Of a DNA stretch of 64,000 nucleotides, positions 1 through 8,645 are shown in pieces. Source of the stretch: Salinirubrum litoreum (GTDB lineage: Archaea > Halobacteriota > Halobacteria > Halobacteriales > Haloferacaceae). The stretch is from positions 1,364,001 to 1,428,000 of the forward strand of contig NZ_JAJCVJ010000001.1 in assembly GCF_020567425.1 (NCBI RefSeq). Reading direction: 5' to 3'. Both the position numbers and the translations under genes were made by a program. The notes beneath the pieces were generated by a model that had not been told where the DNA came from, searched no databases, and worked only from the letters and a program-made list of their open reading frames with translations. Position 1 is the first letter of the stretch. The number at the start of each line of letters is the position of its first letter.

Positions 1-460
1 CCCCGGAGGAGGCACAGCCGAACAGCATGTCGACCTCCTCGTTCTGCACGAGGTCGGTGGCGAGTTGCTGTGAGGTGTCGGCGCTGAACGCCGAGTCCCT
101 GACGTACAGTTCGTAGTCCACGTCGCCGACGGTGACCGTCCGGGTCCCGGAGGTGGTGTCGGTGATCGGGTCGCCGCCGTTCTTGTAGGCGAAGCCGGAG
201 AAGAAGCCCCACAGCGCCTGCTGGCCGTAGTACTGCAGGTCGCCGGAGGTCGGCTGGAGGACGCCGATCTTCACCGTGCCCGACGCGCCGCCGTCGCCCG
301 AAGTCGTCGTGTCCGTCATGTCGCTGTCGTCGCTATCGTCCGTGCTACCCGGCGTCGCCGTCTCGTTTCCGTCGCCGCCTGTACATCCCGCCATCCCGAC
401 GATGCCCGCACTGCCGAGTACCGCGAGTGCTTCGCGGCGTGTTGTGAGTCCATCCCGCAT
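1..460 (-). CDS. ABC transporter substrate-binding lipoprotein, N-terminal part
   Basis: Only the first 153 codons lie in the window; the gene runs off the left edge. The N-terminus has a twin-arginine signal (LTTRREALAVLGSAG) and a lipobox GMAGC at about residues 23-27, so the product is probably Tat-exported and lipid-anchored. A Thr/Ser/Asp-rich linker follows, then VKIGVLQPTSGDLQYYG, the characteristic opening of periplasmic ligand-binding proteins of the branched-chain amino acid (LivJ-type) family. The start ATG directly precedes the Tat signal. The ligand cannot be told from this fragment, and the rest of the transporter would lie to the left. Confidence 0.8.
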   Translation of the reverse strand, partial: MRDGLTTRREALAVLGSAGIVGMAGCTGGDGNETATPGSTDDSDDSDMTDTTTSGDGGASGTVKIGVLQPTSGDLQYYGQQALWGFFSGFAYKNGGDPITDTTSGTRTVTVGDVDYELYVRDSAFSADTSQQLATDLVQNEEVDMLFGCASSG

Positions 461-577
461 ACCTCAGACGGTGCGAAGAGACCGGCAAAAGCTGACGGGT
501 TAACATGTGAACCAGTCGCGACGTACGGCGCGTTCACGGACCGCCTCGTCCGGCCGGCGTCGGTCGATTCCGGCACG

Positions 578-1279
578 TCAATCGAGGTCGTCGAGCGCCT
601 GCACGACGCGTTCGATCATCTTCCGTTGCCCGCGCCGGAGGTTCTTCGAGACCGCCGGCTTCGACACGTCGAACTCGTCGGCCAAGGTGCCGAGTGTCGC
701 CGACCGTGGACTCTTGAAGTAGCCGTCCTGGACTGCGGTCTCCAGCGTCTTGCGCTCCACGTCCGAGAGGTCCCGACAGCCCTCGACGAGCGTCATCGCC
801 GCGCCCGCGTTCCGGACGAAGTCCTGCAGTTCCGGCAGGTCGGGTTCGTCGCGCTCTACCACGTCGAACTCGTGGTCCCGGTCGAGTTTCGAGAGCGTCC
901 CGTCGGCCTCTCCCCGGTCGTCGAAGCCGACGTGCCACAGTTCGCTGCCGGACTCGATGTAGAATGGACCGGTGATGTAGCCGCCGCCGTCGCGGATCAG
1001 TTGCATCGCCTCGGTCTGTTCGATCTCGGTCCGGACGTGTCCGACGTGTTCGCGCTTCGAGAGCAGGTCGTAGTCGGCCATGTTGTCGTGGTCGCGGAGC
1101 ACCGACAGGCCGTTGTCGAGCGCCTCCCGGTCGGCCCCCTCGACGATCATCCGGGTCTCCAGTCGCTCGACCGAGGGGTCGAACTCCCAGTGGACCGCCG
1201 AGAACGCGACCGACTCGCGCTCGGTCGCGTCGATGAACGGGCAGTCGTACTGCTCCATGTCCATCGTGATGTCGATCAT
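578..1279 (-). CDS. Bat-type helix-turn-helix transcriptional regulator (HTH_10)
   Basis: A 233-residue protein. The N-terminal ~150 residues are a haloarchaeal sensor-like domain without cofactor motifs I can name. Residues about 175-230 match the HTH_10 family (LSDVERKTLETAVQDGYF, then PRSATLGTLADEFDVSKPAVSKNLRRG), the DNA-binding module of bacterio-opsin activator (Bat) relatives. I prefer the start MIDITMD over an upstream ATG at 1294 because a TATA-like sequence (ggcttttaatg, 1308-1318) sits close to the expected distance for a short-leader or leaderless message starting at 1279. It stands alone, so its target genes are unknown. Confidence 0.82.
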   Translation of the reverse strand: MIDITMDMEQYDCPFIDATERESVAFSAVHWEFDPSVERLETRMIVEGADREALDNGLSVLRDHDNMADYDLLSKREHVGHVRTEIEQTEAMQLIRDGGGYITGPFYIESGSELWHVGFDDRGEADGTLSKLDRDHEFDVVERDEPDLPELQDFVRNAGAAMTLVEGCRDLSDVERKTLETAVQDGYFKSPRSATLGTLADEFDVSKPAVSKNLRRGQRKMIERVVQALDDLD

Positions 1280-1383
1280 GGCCTCTCCCCTCATGGTTCC
1301 TCACGAACATTAAAAGCCTTTCTCACCGTCACCGGACAGGTTCTGCGAGTCGGTTGCAGGGTCGGCGCGTCCGCTCCGACAAC

Positions 1384-1776
1384 TCACTGCTCTCGGACGA
1401 GTTCGCGCAGTTGCGTCTCGTCGAGGTCGTCGATGGCGAGCAGTCGGTCGAGTTTGCGCTCGAAGTCGTCCTCGTCCAGTTCGCCCTCGGCGTACCGGCG
1501 TTTCAGCGTCTCCACGGGGTCGGCAGTCTCGGCGGGCCGATCCGACGCACGTTCGTCGGTCCGCGCGGAGTCCGACTCGTCGTTCCCGCGATCCAAGATG
1601 CGCGAGAGAAAGTCGTCCTCGAACAGTTCGACGAACGTGATCCAGACGAGAAAGTAGCCGATCCAGAAGAGGAGCGTCGGCCCGGTGAGCACACCCGCGA
1701 CGCCGACCGCCGTCAGTCCGACCACGAGCAGGTGGGCGAGTTTCGTCTCGATCAGATACTCGGGGTCGACAGCCAT
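1384..1776 (-). CDS. SHOCT-domain membrane protein
   Basis: A 130-residue protein. Two hydrophobic segments (about residues 13-31 and 33-50) form a membrane hairpin. After a charged Asp/Ser/Arg linker, the C-terminus carries a SHOCT (short C-terminal) domain: DPVETLKRRYAEGELDEDDFERKLDRLL. SHOCT domains are found at the ends of many small membrane proteins and are thought to mediate oligomerisation; the precise role is unknown. The start was placed at MAVDPEYLIE, since the upstream extension is Arg-rich and untypical. It is divergent from the gene at 1862. Confidence 0.75.
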   Translation of the reverse strand: MAVDPEYLIETKLAHLLVVGLTAVGVAGVLTGPTLLFWIGYFLVWITFVELFEDDFLSRILDRGNDESDSARTDERASDRPAETADPVETLKRRYAEGELDEDDFERKLDRLLAIDDLDETQLRELVREQ

Positions 1777-1861
1777 GCCCGCCAGACGACGCCCGAGGAG
1801 ATAAACACACACCACCTGCCGGACCACAATCGCTTTACCCGACCCGTGTCACCCTCACAGC

Positions 1862-2311
1862 GTGACGCGGGTCTGTCTCGTCGGGAAGGACGACGTGAAC
1901 CTCCGGTACGAACTGCTCTCGCGGGAGACCGCCCGAGACGCACTCGTCACCTACGACCTGTGGGAACCCTACGAGAACAGCATCGCCCTGGAGACGGTCA
2001 GCGTCGGCGCGGCGGTGTCGCTGTTGAACGACCTGAACTGGTATCTCGTCCGGTTCGTCGCCGACGCGCTCGTGCTGGAACCGTCGATCAGCGAGACGGA
2101 GTGGCTCTCCCGGAAGCTTGCCACGCAGGTCCGGAACGACGCGGTCGCACCCGACGAGACCGACCAGTACCTCCAGGTGTTCGGCGTCGCCGACGGGAAA
2201 CTGGTCGAGCCGATGTTCGTGACGCGCGTGGACGGGGAGATTCCGAGCTACGACCTGCGGGACGTCGACGAGACGGTCGTCGTCCGCGTGACGAGCGAGG
2301 AGTTCGCGTAG
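1862..2311 (+). CDS. DUF5804 family protein
   Basis: A 149-residue haloarchaeal protein of unknown function, starting at a GTG: MTRVCLVGKDDVNLRYELLS. The opening and the YDLWEPYENS segment resemble what I know as DUF5804. It is soluble and acidic with no transmembrane segment and no catalytic motif that I can identify. A T-rich promoter-like stretch (aatcgctttacccg) lies about 30 bp upstream, consistent with a leaderless transcript. The family assignment is from memory and moderately sure; the reading frame itself is clear. Confidence 0.7.
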   Translation: MTRVCLVGKDDVNLRYELLSRETARDALVTYDLWEPYENSIALETVSVGAAVSLLNDLNWYLVRFVADALVLEPSISETEWLSRKLATQVRNDAVAPDETDQYLQVFGVADGKLVEPMFVTRVDGEIPSYDLRDVDETVVVRVTSEEFA

Positions 2312-2423
2312 ACTGGACGAGGAGTTCGCGTGAGCCGCGCCGACCGTCCGCATCGACACCGGCACCGGCGCGAGCGGGAGCGCTTCCCGGAAGGTCTTTG
2401 CTGTGACCCTCGTAGGGTGGGGT

Positions 2424-3272
2424 ATGATCGACGAGACGGTCGAGGAGATCCGGGCCATGCAGAGCCACAGTTCCTCCGTCGTCGCGGTCAAGGCGACCCG
2501 CGCGCTGCGGGAGTTGCTCGACCGGGAGTTCACGAGCGTCGAGGCCTACGAGCGCACGCTCGAACACAACGCCGGCGCGCTCCGCCGCGCGAACCCCTCA
2601 CACGCCTCGCTCCACAACGCGATGCGCGGCGTGCTGGACGCGGTGGTCGGCGAGACCGGGAGCGTCGACGACGCGAAGGAGGCGACCGCGCGCGCCATCG
2701 ACGAGGTCGTGGAGGACATCGAGGCCGGCAAGCACCGCGCGGCGGTCCACGCCGCCGAGACGTTCTCCGACGGGGAGACGTTCCTGACGCACGACTACTC
2801 CTCGACGGTGATGGAGGCCGTCAGGACCGCCTGCGCCGAAGGAGCGGAGTTGACGGCGTACTGCACCGAGGCGCGCCCACGCTACCTCGGCCGGAAGTCG
2901 GCCCGCGAGATGGCACAGGTCGAGGGACTGGAGACGCACCTGATGGTCGACGGCGCGGCCGGCATCCACCTCTCGGAGGTCGACCGCGTAGTGCTGGGGA
3001 TGACCTGCATCGTCAACGAGCGCTACTACAACCGGGTCGGGACGTTCCCCATCGTCGCCGCCGCCCAGCACGAGGGCGTCCCGGTGACGGTCGTCGGGTC
3101 CGGCGCGAAGATCATCGAGGACGGCTTCCAGTTCGAGAACGAGTACCGGTCGCCGATCGAGGTGCTGCTCGAACCGGCGGAGGGCTTCGAGATCGAGAAC
3201 CCCGCCTACGACGAGACGCCGGTCGACCTCATCGACCGCGTGATCACGGATCAGGGCGTCCGAACGTACTGA
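2424..3272 (+). CDS. eIF-2B alpha/beta/delta-like protein (ribose-1,5-bisphosphate isomerase family)
   Basis: A 282-residue protein of the IF-2B superfamily. The N-terminus is helical (MIDETVEEIRAMQSHSSSVVAVKATRALREL) and the C-terminal Rossmann-like half has the family motifs TEARPRYLGRK, VDGAAGIHL and the end segment IENPAYDETPVDLIDRVI with the conserved NPAYD(E/V)TP. Members include ribose-1,5-bisphosphate isomerase of the archaeal AMP pathway, methylthioribose-1-phosphate isomerase, and eIF2B regulatory subunits. Haloarchaea carry several paralogues, and sequence alone does not show which reaction, if any, this one performs. The start is the ATG after the TATA-like gaccctcgtagggtgg region; an in-frame upstream ATG is less likely. 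Confidence 0.8.
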   Translation: MIDETVEEIRAMQSHSSSVVAVKATRALRELLDREFTSVEAYERTLEHNAGALRRANPSHASLHNAMRGVLDAVVGETGSVDDAKEATARAIDEVVEDIEAGKHRAAVHAAETFSDGETFLTHDYSSTVMEAVRTACAEGAELTAYCTEARPRYLGRKSAREMAQVEGLETHLMVDGAAGIHLSEVDRVVLGMTCIVNERYYNRVGTFPIVAAAQHEGVPVTVVGSGAKIIEDGFQFENEYRSPIEVLLEPAEGFEIENPAYDETPVDLIDRVITDQGVRTY

Positions 3273-3307
3273 GGTCGAGACGTCACCGCCCGGCCGACGG
3301 GCACCTG

Positions 3308-3619
3308 TCACTCGACCCGCTTCAGCACGACACCGTCGTCGAAGCCGCCACGCTCCGCGCGTTTCTCCCGCCGCATCGCCTCCAGTTCCCCGGGACTCAC
3401 GTCGTCGAGCGCCGCGAGCGCGTTGACGACCGCCAGCACGTCGGCCAGTTCCGCGACTCGCCCCGACTCGTGGTACTCGGCGACCTCCTCGTCCAGTTGG
3501 TCGTGGAGTCGTTCCCGGTACGCCTCGCCCGCGACCGTCTCGGTGGCGGGCACCTCGTCGTCGGCACGGATCAGTTCCGGGATGCGGTCCCGGACGAGTT
3601 TGTCGTCCTCCTCGACCAT
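3308..3619 (-). CDS. MazG-like / phosphoribosyl-ATP pyrophosphohydrolase-like protein
   Basis: A 103-residue protein. The start MVEEDDKLVRDRIPELI and the acidic helix LDEEVAEYHESGRVAELADVLAVVNAL match all-alpha NTP pyrophosphohydrolases (MazG/PRA-PH fold), where EExxE and ExxD ligands bind Mg2+. It probably hydrolyses a nucleoside triphosphate or related phosphate, perhaps as house-cleaning; the substrate cannot be inferred. The start was chosen at the first Met before the KLVRDRIP signature. It is convergent with the eIF2B-like gene. Confidence 0.8.
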   Translation of the reverse strand: MVEEDDKLVRDRIPELIRADDEVPATETVAGEAYRERLHDQLDEEVAEYHESGRVAELADVLAVVNALAALDDVSPGELEAMRREKRAERGGFDDGVVLKRVE

Positions 3620-3660
3620 CGTCGGCCCAGTCGACTGGCGCGCTGAAGAGTTCGGGGTCG

Positions 3661-4773
3661 CTACCGCACCGACACCCACTCGCCCGACTCGTCACTGCGC
3701 TCGATTGCGTCCAGCACCTCCTGCACGGCGTAGGCGTCCGCGAACGAGGGCGAGAACTCGTCGCCGGACGCCACGGCAGACAGGAACTCGTAGTTCTCGT
3801 GGACGAAGGTGTGTTCCCAACCGAGGACGTGGCCCGGCGGCCACCACGCCTCGACGTAGGGGTCGGACTCGTCGGTCACGAGCACCGTCTCGTAGCCCCG
3901 CGCGTCGCCGGTCATCACCTCAAGTTCGTTCAGTCGTTCGAGGGAGAACCGCAGGCTCCCGTCTGTCCCGTGAACTGTCACGGAGTGGTCGTTCTTGTGG
4001 CCGGGGGTGACACGGGACGCCTCGAAGGTCGCCATCGCGCCACTCTCGAACTCGGCCTGTGCGGTGTAGGCGTCGTCCACCGTCACCGGGCGCGTCTCGT
4101 CGCTCCCCTCCACCGGACGTTCCTCGGTGAACGTCTGGAGGTGCCCCGAGATGCGGTCGACGCCGCCCGCCTGCTCCCCGACGAGGAACCGTGCCAGATC
4201 GACCGAGTGCGCACCGAGGTCACCGAGCGCACCCGATCCGGCCATCTCGGCGTCGTTGCGCCACGACCACGGCGCGTCGGGGTCGACGAGCCAGTCCTGC
4301 AGGTAGCGCGCGCGAATCTGTCGAATCTCGCCGATCTTCCCGTCGTCGATCAACCCCTTCGCGTAGCGCAGCGCGGGGACGAACCGGTAGTTGAACGCAC
4401 AGGCCGCCAGCGCGTCGCTGGATTCTGCGGCGTCACGCATCCGCACCGCGTCGGCGAGCGTCGGCGCGAGCGGTTTCTCACAGAGGACCGGCACGCCGGC
4501 CTCCAGCGCGGCGATAGACGGTTCGGCGTGGACGTGGTTCGGGCCGAGGTTGTAGAAGGCGTCCACGTCGTCGATCACCTCGCGCCAGTCGGTCGCGGTG
4601 TGGGCGAAGCCGAGTCTGTCGGCCGCCGCCGCGAGTGCGTCCTCGTCCCGACCGATGAGGGTGTGCCGGCGCACGTCGGGCGCGTCCGGGAAGAACATCG
4701 GGAGTCGAGCGAGGGCGTTCGCGTGTGCCTTCCCCATGAACCGGTAGCCGAGAACCGCGACGTTCAGTGTCAT
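3661..4773 (-). CDS. Gfo/Idh/MocA family oxidoreductase
   Basis: A 370-residue NAD(P)-dependent dehydrogenase. The N-terminal Rossmann fold begins MTLNVAVLGYRFMGKAHANA (GxxxxG dinucleotide site), followed by the family motif LCEKPLAPT near residue 100 with its conserved EKP lysine, and a C-terminal alpha/beta substrate domain. These enzymes oxidise or reduce sugars, inositols or their derivatives. The nearby sugar-phosphate isomerase/epimerase-like gene (5715-6683) on the same strand suggests carbohydrate metabolism, but a one-exon TrkA-type gene separates them. The start follows a short leader after cgggtgccgacag. Confidence 0.87.
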   Translation of the reverse strand: MTLNVAVLGYRFMGKAHANALARLPMFFPDAPDVRRHTLIGRDEDALAAAADRLGFAHTATDWREVIDDVDAFYNLGPNHVHAEPSIAALEAGVPVLCEKPLAPTLADAVRMRDAAESSDALAACAFNYRFVPALRYAKGLIDDGKIGEIRQIRARYLQDWLVDPDAPWSWRNDAEMAGSGALGDLGAHSVDLARFLVGEQAGGVDRISGHLQTFTEERPVEGSDETRPVTVDDAYTAQAEFESGAMATFEASRVTPGHKNDHSVTVHGTDGSLRFSLERLNELEVMTGDARGYETVLVTDESDPYVEAWWPPGHVLGWEHTFVHENYEFLSAVASGDEFSPSFADAYAVQEVLDAIERSDESGEWVSVR

Positions 4774-4916
4774 GGCCGGGCGTTCTGTCGGCACCCGTTT
4801 AGCTGTTCTCACGGCGGCGCGGGACGTCCCGCCGATGGTGGACCGCCCTACTCGAATCTATGTGTAATGTTCACACGCACCGAGCTTTTCTTGTGTGTCC
4901 ACGGCAACTGCATCGT

Positions 4917-5651
4917 GTGTCCGTCCGTCGCTCCCCTCTGGTCGAGCGTGCGACTCGCCCGGTCGCCGCCTTCGTGACGGTCGTCGTCGGTGGCGTCGTC
5001 GGCTTCGTGTCCCTCGGCGGCGTCGGGCCGATAGAGGCGGCCTTCTGGCTGGTCGACCCGGCCAGCATCGCCATCCACTACCAGAGTGCCGAGAACGGCC
5101 ACGGCAAGACGGTGAAGGCCTTCGCAGTCGTCGTCTTCTCGGCGCTGGTGCTCGCCGGCGTCTGGATCGGCGAGACCGTGCTCTCGACGGCCTTCGGCGG
5201 CCGGATGCGGGAGGAACTCGAACGCGTGCAAACCCAACGAGCCATCGACGACGCCGAGGACCACGTGGTGATCTGCGGCTACGGCCTGTTCGGCCGCACC
5301 ATCGCCGACCGCGTGACAGACGCGGGTCGGCAGGTCGTCGCGGTCGAGAACGACGCGGAGGTCTTCGAGCGGATGGAACCGAACGGCGTGCTCCCGGTCG
5401 AGGGCGACGCCCGGAACGAGGACGTGCTCCGGGACGCGGCGATCGACGACGCCACCGCGGTGGTCGCCGCCATCGACGACTCGAACGCCAACATCCAGAT
5501 CGCCATCACCGCGAGCCAGATCGCCCCGGACGTCCACCTCGTCGTCCGGGTCGGCGACGAGGACTACACCTCGGTCGCCCGCCGGGCCGGCGCGGACGAG
5601 GTGGTGATCCCGGAGGTCTCCAGCGGCGAGGACGTGAGCGACTCGCTGTGA
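4917..5651 (+). CDS. Membrane-bound TrkA-N (RCK) NAD-binding protein, channel-like
   Basis: About 244 residues if translation begins at the GTG at 4917; an ATG at 4860 would add 19 residues. Two hydrophobic segments (about residues 14-36 and 65-88) bracket a short polar region, then a TrkA-N/RCK nucleotide-binding domain starts at VVICGYGLFGRTIADRV (GxGxxG) and ends at VIPEVSSGE. The layout resembles two-TM potassium channels with a cytosolic RCK domain, but the segment between the membrane helices has no TxGYG selectivity filter. It may be a divergent channel subunit or a regulator of K+ transport. A T-rich box (gagcttttctt, 4881-4891) lies about 30 bp before 4917. Confidence 0.72.
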   Translation: MSVRRSPLVERATRPVAAFVTVVVGGVVGFVSLGGVGPIEAAFWLVDPASIAIHYQSAENGHGKTVKAFAVVVFSALVLAGVWIGETVLSTAFGGRMREELERVQTQRAIDDAEDHVVICGYGLFGRTIADRVTDAGRQVVAVENDAEVFERMEPNGVLPVEGDARNEDVLRDAAIDDATAVVAAIDDSNANIQIAITASQIAPDVHLVVRVGDEDYTSVARRAGADEVVIPEVSSGEDVSDSL

Positions 5652-5714
5652 CCCGGTGGACGCGGCGACCGCACCGAACGCCGGCCGCACCGAGTGGCGA
5701 GCGCCGACGACGCC

Positions 5715-6683
5715 TCACTCCGCCCAGTACGCCTCGCCGGGCGTCGTCTCGAAGACGGCCCGCGAGAGCAGTTCGACCGCCTTCTCTAACCCCTCGCGCG
5801 ACGAGGTGAGCGAGTCTTCGTGTTCGATCGAGAGTGCGCCGTCGTAGCCGACCATCCGGAGCGTCGAGACCACGTCCTTCCAGTGTTCCTCGCCGTGGCC
5901 GTAGCCGACCGTCCGGAACAGCCACGAGCGCTCCGACTCCTCGGTGTAGGCGGTGGTGTCCAGCACGCCCTTGATCCGGGCGGTGGCGTCGTAGACGCGC
6001 GTGTCCTTCGCGTGGACGTGGTGGATGGCGTCACGCTTCCCGAGGAACCGGATCGCCGCCGGCACGTCGATCCCCTGCCAGTAGAGGTGCGAGGGGTCGA
6101 AGTTCGCGCCGATCCGGTCGTTCGTCTCCTCGCGCAAGAGTGCCATCCCGGTCGGTTCGTACACCAGCATGTTCGGGTGCATCTCGATGGCGATGTCGAC
6201 AGCGTGGTCGTCCGCGAACTCGGCGAGATCGGACCAGTAGTCGACCGCGACCCCCCACTGGTACTCGTGGGCCTCGGCGTGCTCGCTCGGCCACGGCGCG
6301 GTGATCCAGTTCGGCACCTCGTCGTTCGGGCCACCTGCGGGAAGCCCCGAGAAGCAGGTGACGGTGTGGACACCGAGTTGGGCGGCGAGTCGGATCGCCT
6401 CCCGGAGTTCGGTGTCGGCCCGTTCCGCCCGGTCCTCGTCGGGGTGCAGCGGGTTGTTGTGGGTCGCCAGCGCGCTGATCCGGAGGCCGTGCTCGCCGAG
6501 CAGGTCCGCCAGGTCGGCCTGTGCGGGTTCGTCGTCGAGATACTGCTCGCGTGAGAGGTGGTCGTCGCCGGGGTAGCCACCACAGCCGAGTTCGACCGTG
6601 TCGACGCCGAGATCTGCGAGATACGACAGTGTGTCGTCGAGCGACTGGTCGCCGAGGGGAACGGTGAGTACGCCTACGTCCAT
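5715..6683 (-). CDS. Sugar phosphate isomerase/epimerase (AP-endonuclease-2 / xylose isomerase-like TIM barrel)
   Basis: A 322-residue TIM-barrel protein. The N-terminus DVGVLTVPLGDQSLDDTLSY, the segment VDTVELGCGG, the metal-site regions IAIEMHPNM, NFDPSHLYWQGID and HVHAKDTRV, and the late SIEHEDS are the usual divalent-metal ligand segments (Glu, Asp-His, His, Glu) of this superfamily. Haloarchaeal members are usually annotated as sugar isomerases or epimerases and often occur with Gfo/Idh/MocA dehydrogenases, as here at 3661-4773. The substrate is not identifiable. Confidence 0.85.
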   Translation of the reverse strand: MDVGVLTVPLGDQSLDDTLSYLADLGVDTVELGCGGYPGDDHLSREQYLDDEPAQADLADLLGEHGLRISALATHNNPLHPDEDRAERADTELREAIRLAAQLGVHTVTCFSGLPAGGPNDEVPNWITAPWPSEHAEAHEYQWGVAVDYWSDLAEFADDHAVDIAIEMHPNMLVYEPTGMALLREETNDRIGANFDPSHLYWQGIDVPAAIRFLGKRDAIHHVHAKDTRVYDATARIKGVLDTTAYTEESERSWLFRTVGYGHGEEHWKDVVSTLRMVGYDGALSIEHEDSLTSSREGLEKAVELLSRAVFETTPGEAYWAE

Positions 6684-6758
6684 GGTCGGGCGTTCGGCGC
6701 TCCCGCGAATAAAGGTTCAGGCGCGGGCGGCGAGGGCAGAGCAGAGATCGGAGGCATG

Positions 6759-6822
6759 TCAAGGGATCGTCGCCCGGAACCGTTCGGGCGTCAGGGGATC
6801 GTCACCCGGAACCGCTCGGGGT
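6759..6822. repeat. 32-bp imperfect tandem duplication at the 3' end of the GGGP synthase gene
   Basis: Positions 6759-6790 and 6791-6822 align over 32 bp with about five differences. The right copy is the true 3' end of the synthase gene (last codons and TGA). The left copy repeats those codons downstream in another frame, ending again with a TGA. Two of the three changes inside the codons are synonymous. Confidence 0.7.
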
Positions 6823-7549
6823 CGTCGTGGAAGCAGTCGCCGACGACGACCGCGTCGGCACCTGCGTCGAGAATCTCGTGGGTGCGTTCGGCGCTGTCGA
6901 TCCCGCCGCCATACAGCAGAATCGTCTCGTCCAGATACCGGGCGGCGGCTTCCACGTCTTCGGGGCCGCCGTAGGTGCCGGAGTACTCCACGTAGAAGAC
7001 CGGGAAGCCGTAGAACGATTCGGTTGCGAGCGCCGCGCCCGCGACCTGCTCCGTAGAGTAGGTCGTCTCGACACCGGAGACGCGGGCCGCCTTCGAGTCG
7101 AGATTCTGGATGACGTAGCCCTCGCCGACGATCTGTTCGGCGAGGTCGGCGACCACTTCCCGGCCACGGTCGGCGATCAGGCCGCCGACGACCGGGAGAC
7201 TCGTGCCGAACGTCTCCTCGGGGCGACTGCCGACCTCGGTGAACAGGTCGAGATGTTTCTCGAAGAAGTGTTCGCTGTCGCCGTTGTAGACGGCCGGAAT
7301 CGAGAGGTGATCGACGGCCTCGACCGTGTCGGAGGAGACGTGGCTCGGGTGGTACGGCTCCTGCCAGATCGGCACGTCGGTCGCCTCGCGGACGCGCTCG
7401 ACCGCCCGGAGCGTGTTCTCGGCGGTCACGTCGTCGGAGCCGCCGACCATCACGAGGTCGGTCCCCCGGAGGATCGACAGGTCGCGTGGCAACGACTCGG
7501 CCGGATCGACCTTCGTCACGTGGTCGATGCGGTCCCAATCGAGATTCAT
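6791..7549 (-). CDS. Phosphoglycerol geranylgeranyltransferase (GGGP synthase)
   Basis: A 252-residue TIM barrel of the PcrB/GGGPS family. It would transfer geranylgeranyl from GGPP to sn-glycerol-1-phosphate, the first committed ether bond of archaeal membrane lipids. Seen motifs include the N-terminal HVTKVDPAES, VMVGGSDDVT, PAVYNGDSEH, the phosphate-binding FYVEYSGTYGGPEDV, LLYGGGID and DAVVVGDCFHD. The length matches the haloarchaeal family. It is monocistronic, and its 3' end is duplicated just downstream (6759-6822). Confidence 0.92.
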   Translation of the reverse strand: MNLDWDRIDHVTKVDPAESLPRDLSILRGTDLVMVGGSDDVTAENTLRAVERVREATDVPIWQEPYHPSHVSSDTVEAVDHLSIPAVYNGDSEHFFEKHLDLFTEVGSRPEETFGTSLPVVGGLIADRGREVVADLAEQIVGEGYVIQNLDSKAARVSGVETTYSTEQVAGAALATESFYGFPVFYVEYSGTYGGPEDVEAAARYLDETILLYGGGIDSAERTHEILDAGADAVVVGDCFHDDPERFRVTIP

Positions 7550-7639
7550 CGTAGGCGTCAGTCCACGACTGCCACGAATAGATGCTCCGGTTCGCGGTCG
7601 TCGCGCGCCTCTCTCCGGGTTGCGTGCGTCACGGCTGAC

Positions 7640-8617
7640 TCACAGCCACCCCTCCTGCCGGAAGTAGACGAGCATGACCAGCGAGACGGAGGCCATCCCG
7701 AGCATCACCGCCGGGTAGCTGTACTGCCAGCCGAGTTCGGGCATGTTCGTCGGGCCGCCGGAGAAGTTCATCCCGAAGACGCCGACGACCAGCGTCAGCG
7801 GGAGGATGATCGTCGCCACGACGGTCAGCGTCTTCATCACCTCGTTCGTGGACTGTGAGACCGTGTTGAGGTAGATGTCGCGGGCACCGCGCGCCAGATC
7901 ACGGTACGTCTCGGTCAGGTCCACGAGTTGGACGAGGTGGTCGTACACGTCGCGGTAGTACTTCTCGGTACTCTCCCTGACGTGGTCCGGGTCGCCGCGC
8001 GCGAGGATGCCGACCGCCTCGCGGGTCGGTCCGAGCAACTTTCTGACCGACAGGAGGTCCCGCCGCACCACGTTCAGCCCCTCCAGTACGCCGGGGTCCG
8101 GGCCGTCGAGGACGCCCTCCTCGATCTCCTCGATCGTCTCCTCGACGTCGTCGAGGAGGACGAAGTAGTCGTCCACGATCCGGTCGAGGATTCGGTAGGC
8201 GGTGAAGTCGGGGCCGAATCGGAGCAGTCGCGCCTCGCCGGTGCCGACGCTGGCCCAGATGCGCTCTGCGGCGTCTATCTCCGACTCTGACAGCGTGACC
8301 AACCAGTCGTCCCCGACGAACAGGCCGAGTTGTGTGGTCCGCAGTTCCTCCTCGAAGGTCGTCTCCCCCCGGCGCAGTTTCGCGGTCTTCACCAGGAGAA
8401 AGGTGTGAGTCGGGAACTCCTCGGTCTTCGGCCGCACGTCTCGCGCGATGTCCTCGACCGACAGTGGGTGGATGCCGAACGCCTGCGCGACCTGATCGAG
8501 TTCCTCGGCGGTCGCGTTCGACGCCCGGACCCACGTCGTGCCGGCCGCGTCCCGCGCTCGCTCCACGTCGTCGTAGCTCTCGACACCCTCGGGCGTGTAG
8601 ACGACGGATCGGATCAT
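7640..8617 (-). CDS. corA: CorA family magnesium/divalent-cation transporter
   Basis: A 325-residue protein with the CorA layout: a large acidic cytosolic domain with long helices (residues ~1-260) and two C-terminal membrane helices. The signature loop GMNF after the first membrane helix (VVGVFGMNFSGG) and the short external loop before the last helix are present. Homologues form pentameric channels for Mg2+ (sometimes Co2+ or Ni2+). The start MIRSVVYTPEG was preferred to the upstream in-frame ATG at 8653. The next gene on the same strand is a tiny membrane protein. Confidence 0.92.
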   Translation of the reverse strand: MIRSVVYTPEGVESYDDVERARDAAGTTWVRASNATAEELDQVAQAFGIHPLSVEDIARDVRPKTEEFPTHTFLLVKTAKLRRGETTFEEELRTTQLGLFVGDDWLVTLSESEIDAAERIWASVGTGEARLLRFGPDFTAYRILDRIVDDYFVLLDDVEETIEEIEEGVLDGPDPGVLEGLNVVRRDLLSVRKLLGPTREAVGILARGDPDHVRESTEKYYRDVYDHLVQLVDLTETYRDLARGARDIYLNTVSQSTNEVMKTLTVVATIILPLTLVVGVFGMNFSGGPTNMPELGWQYSYPAVMLGMASVSLVMLVYFRQEGWL

Positions 8618-8645
8618 GCAGTTCCCTCCGCCGACCGGCGACAAG

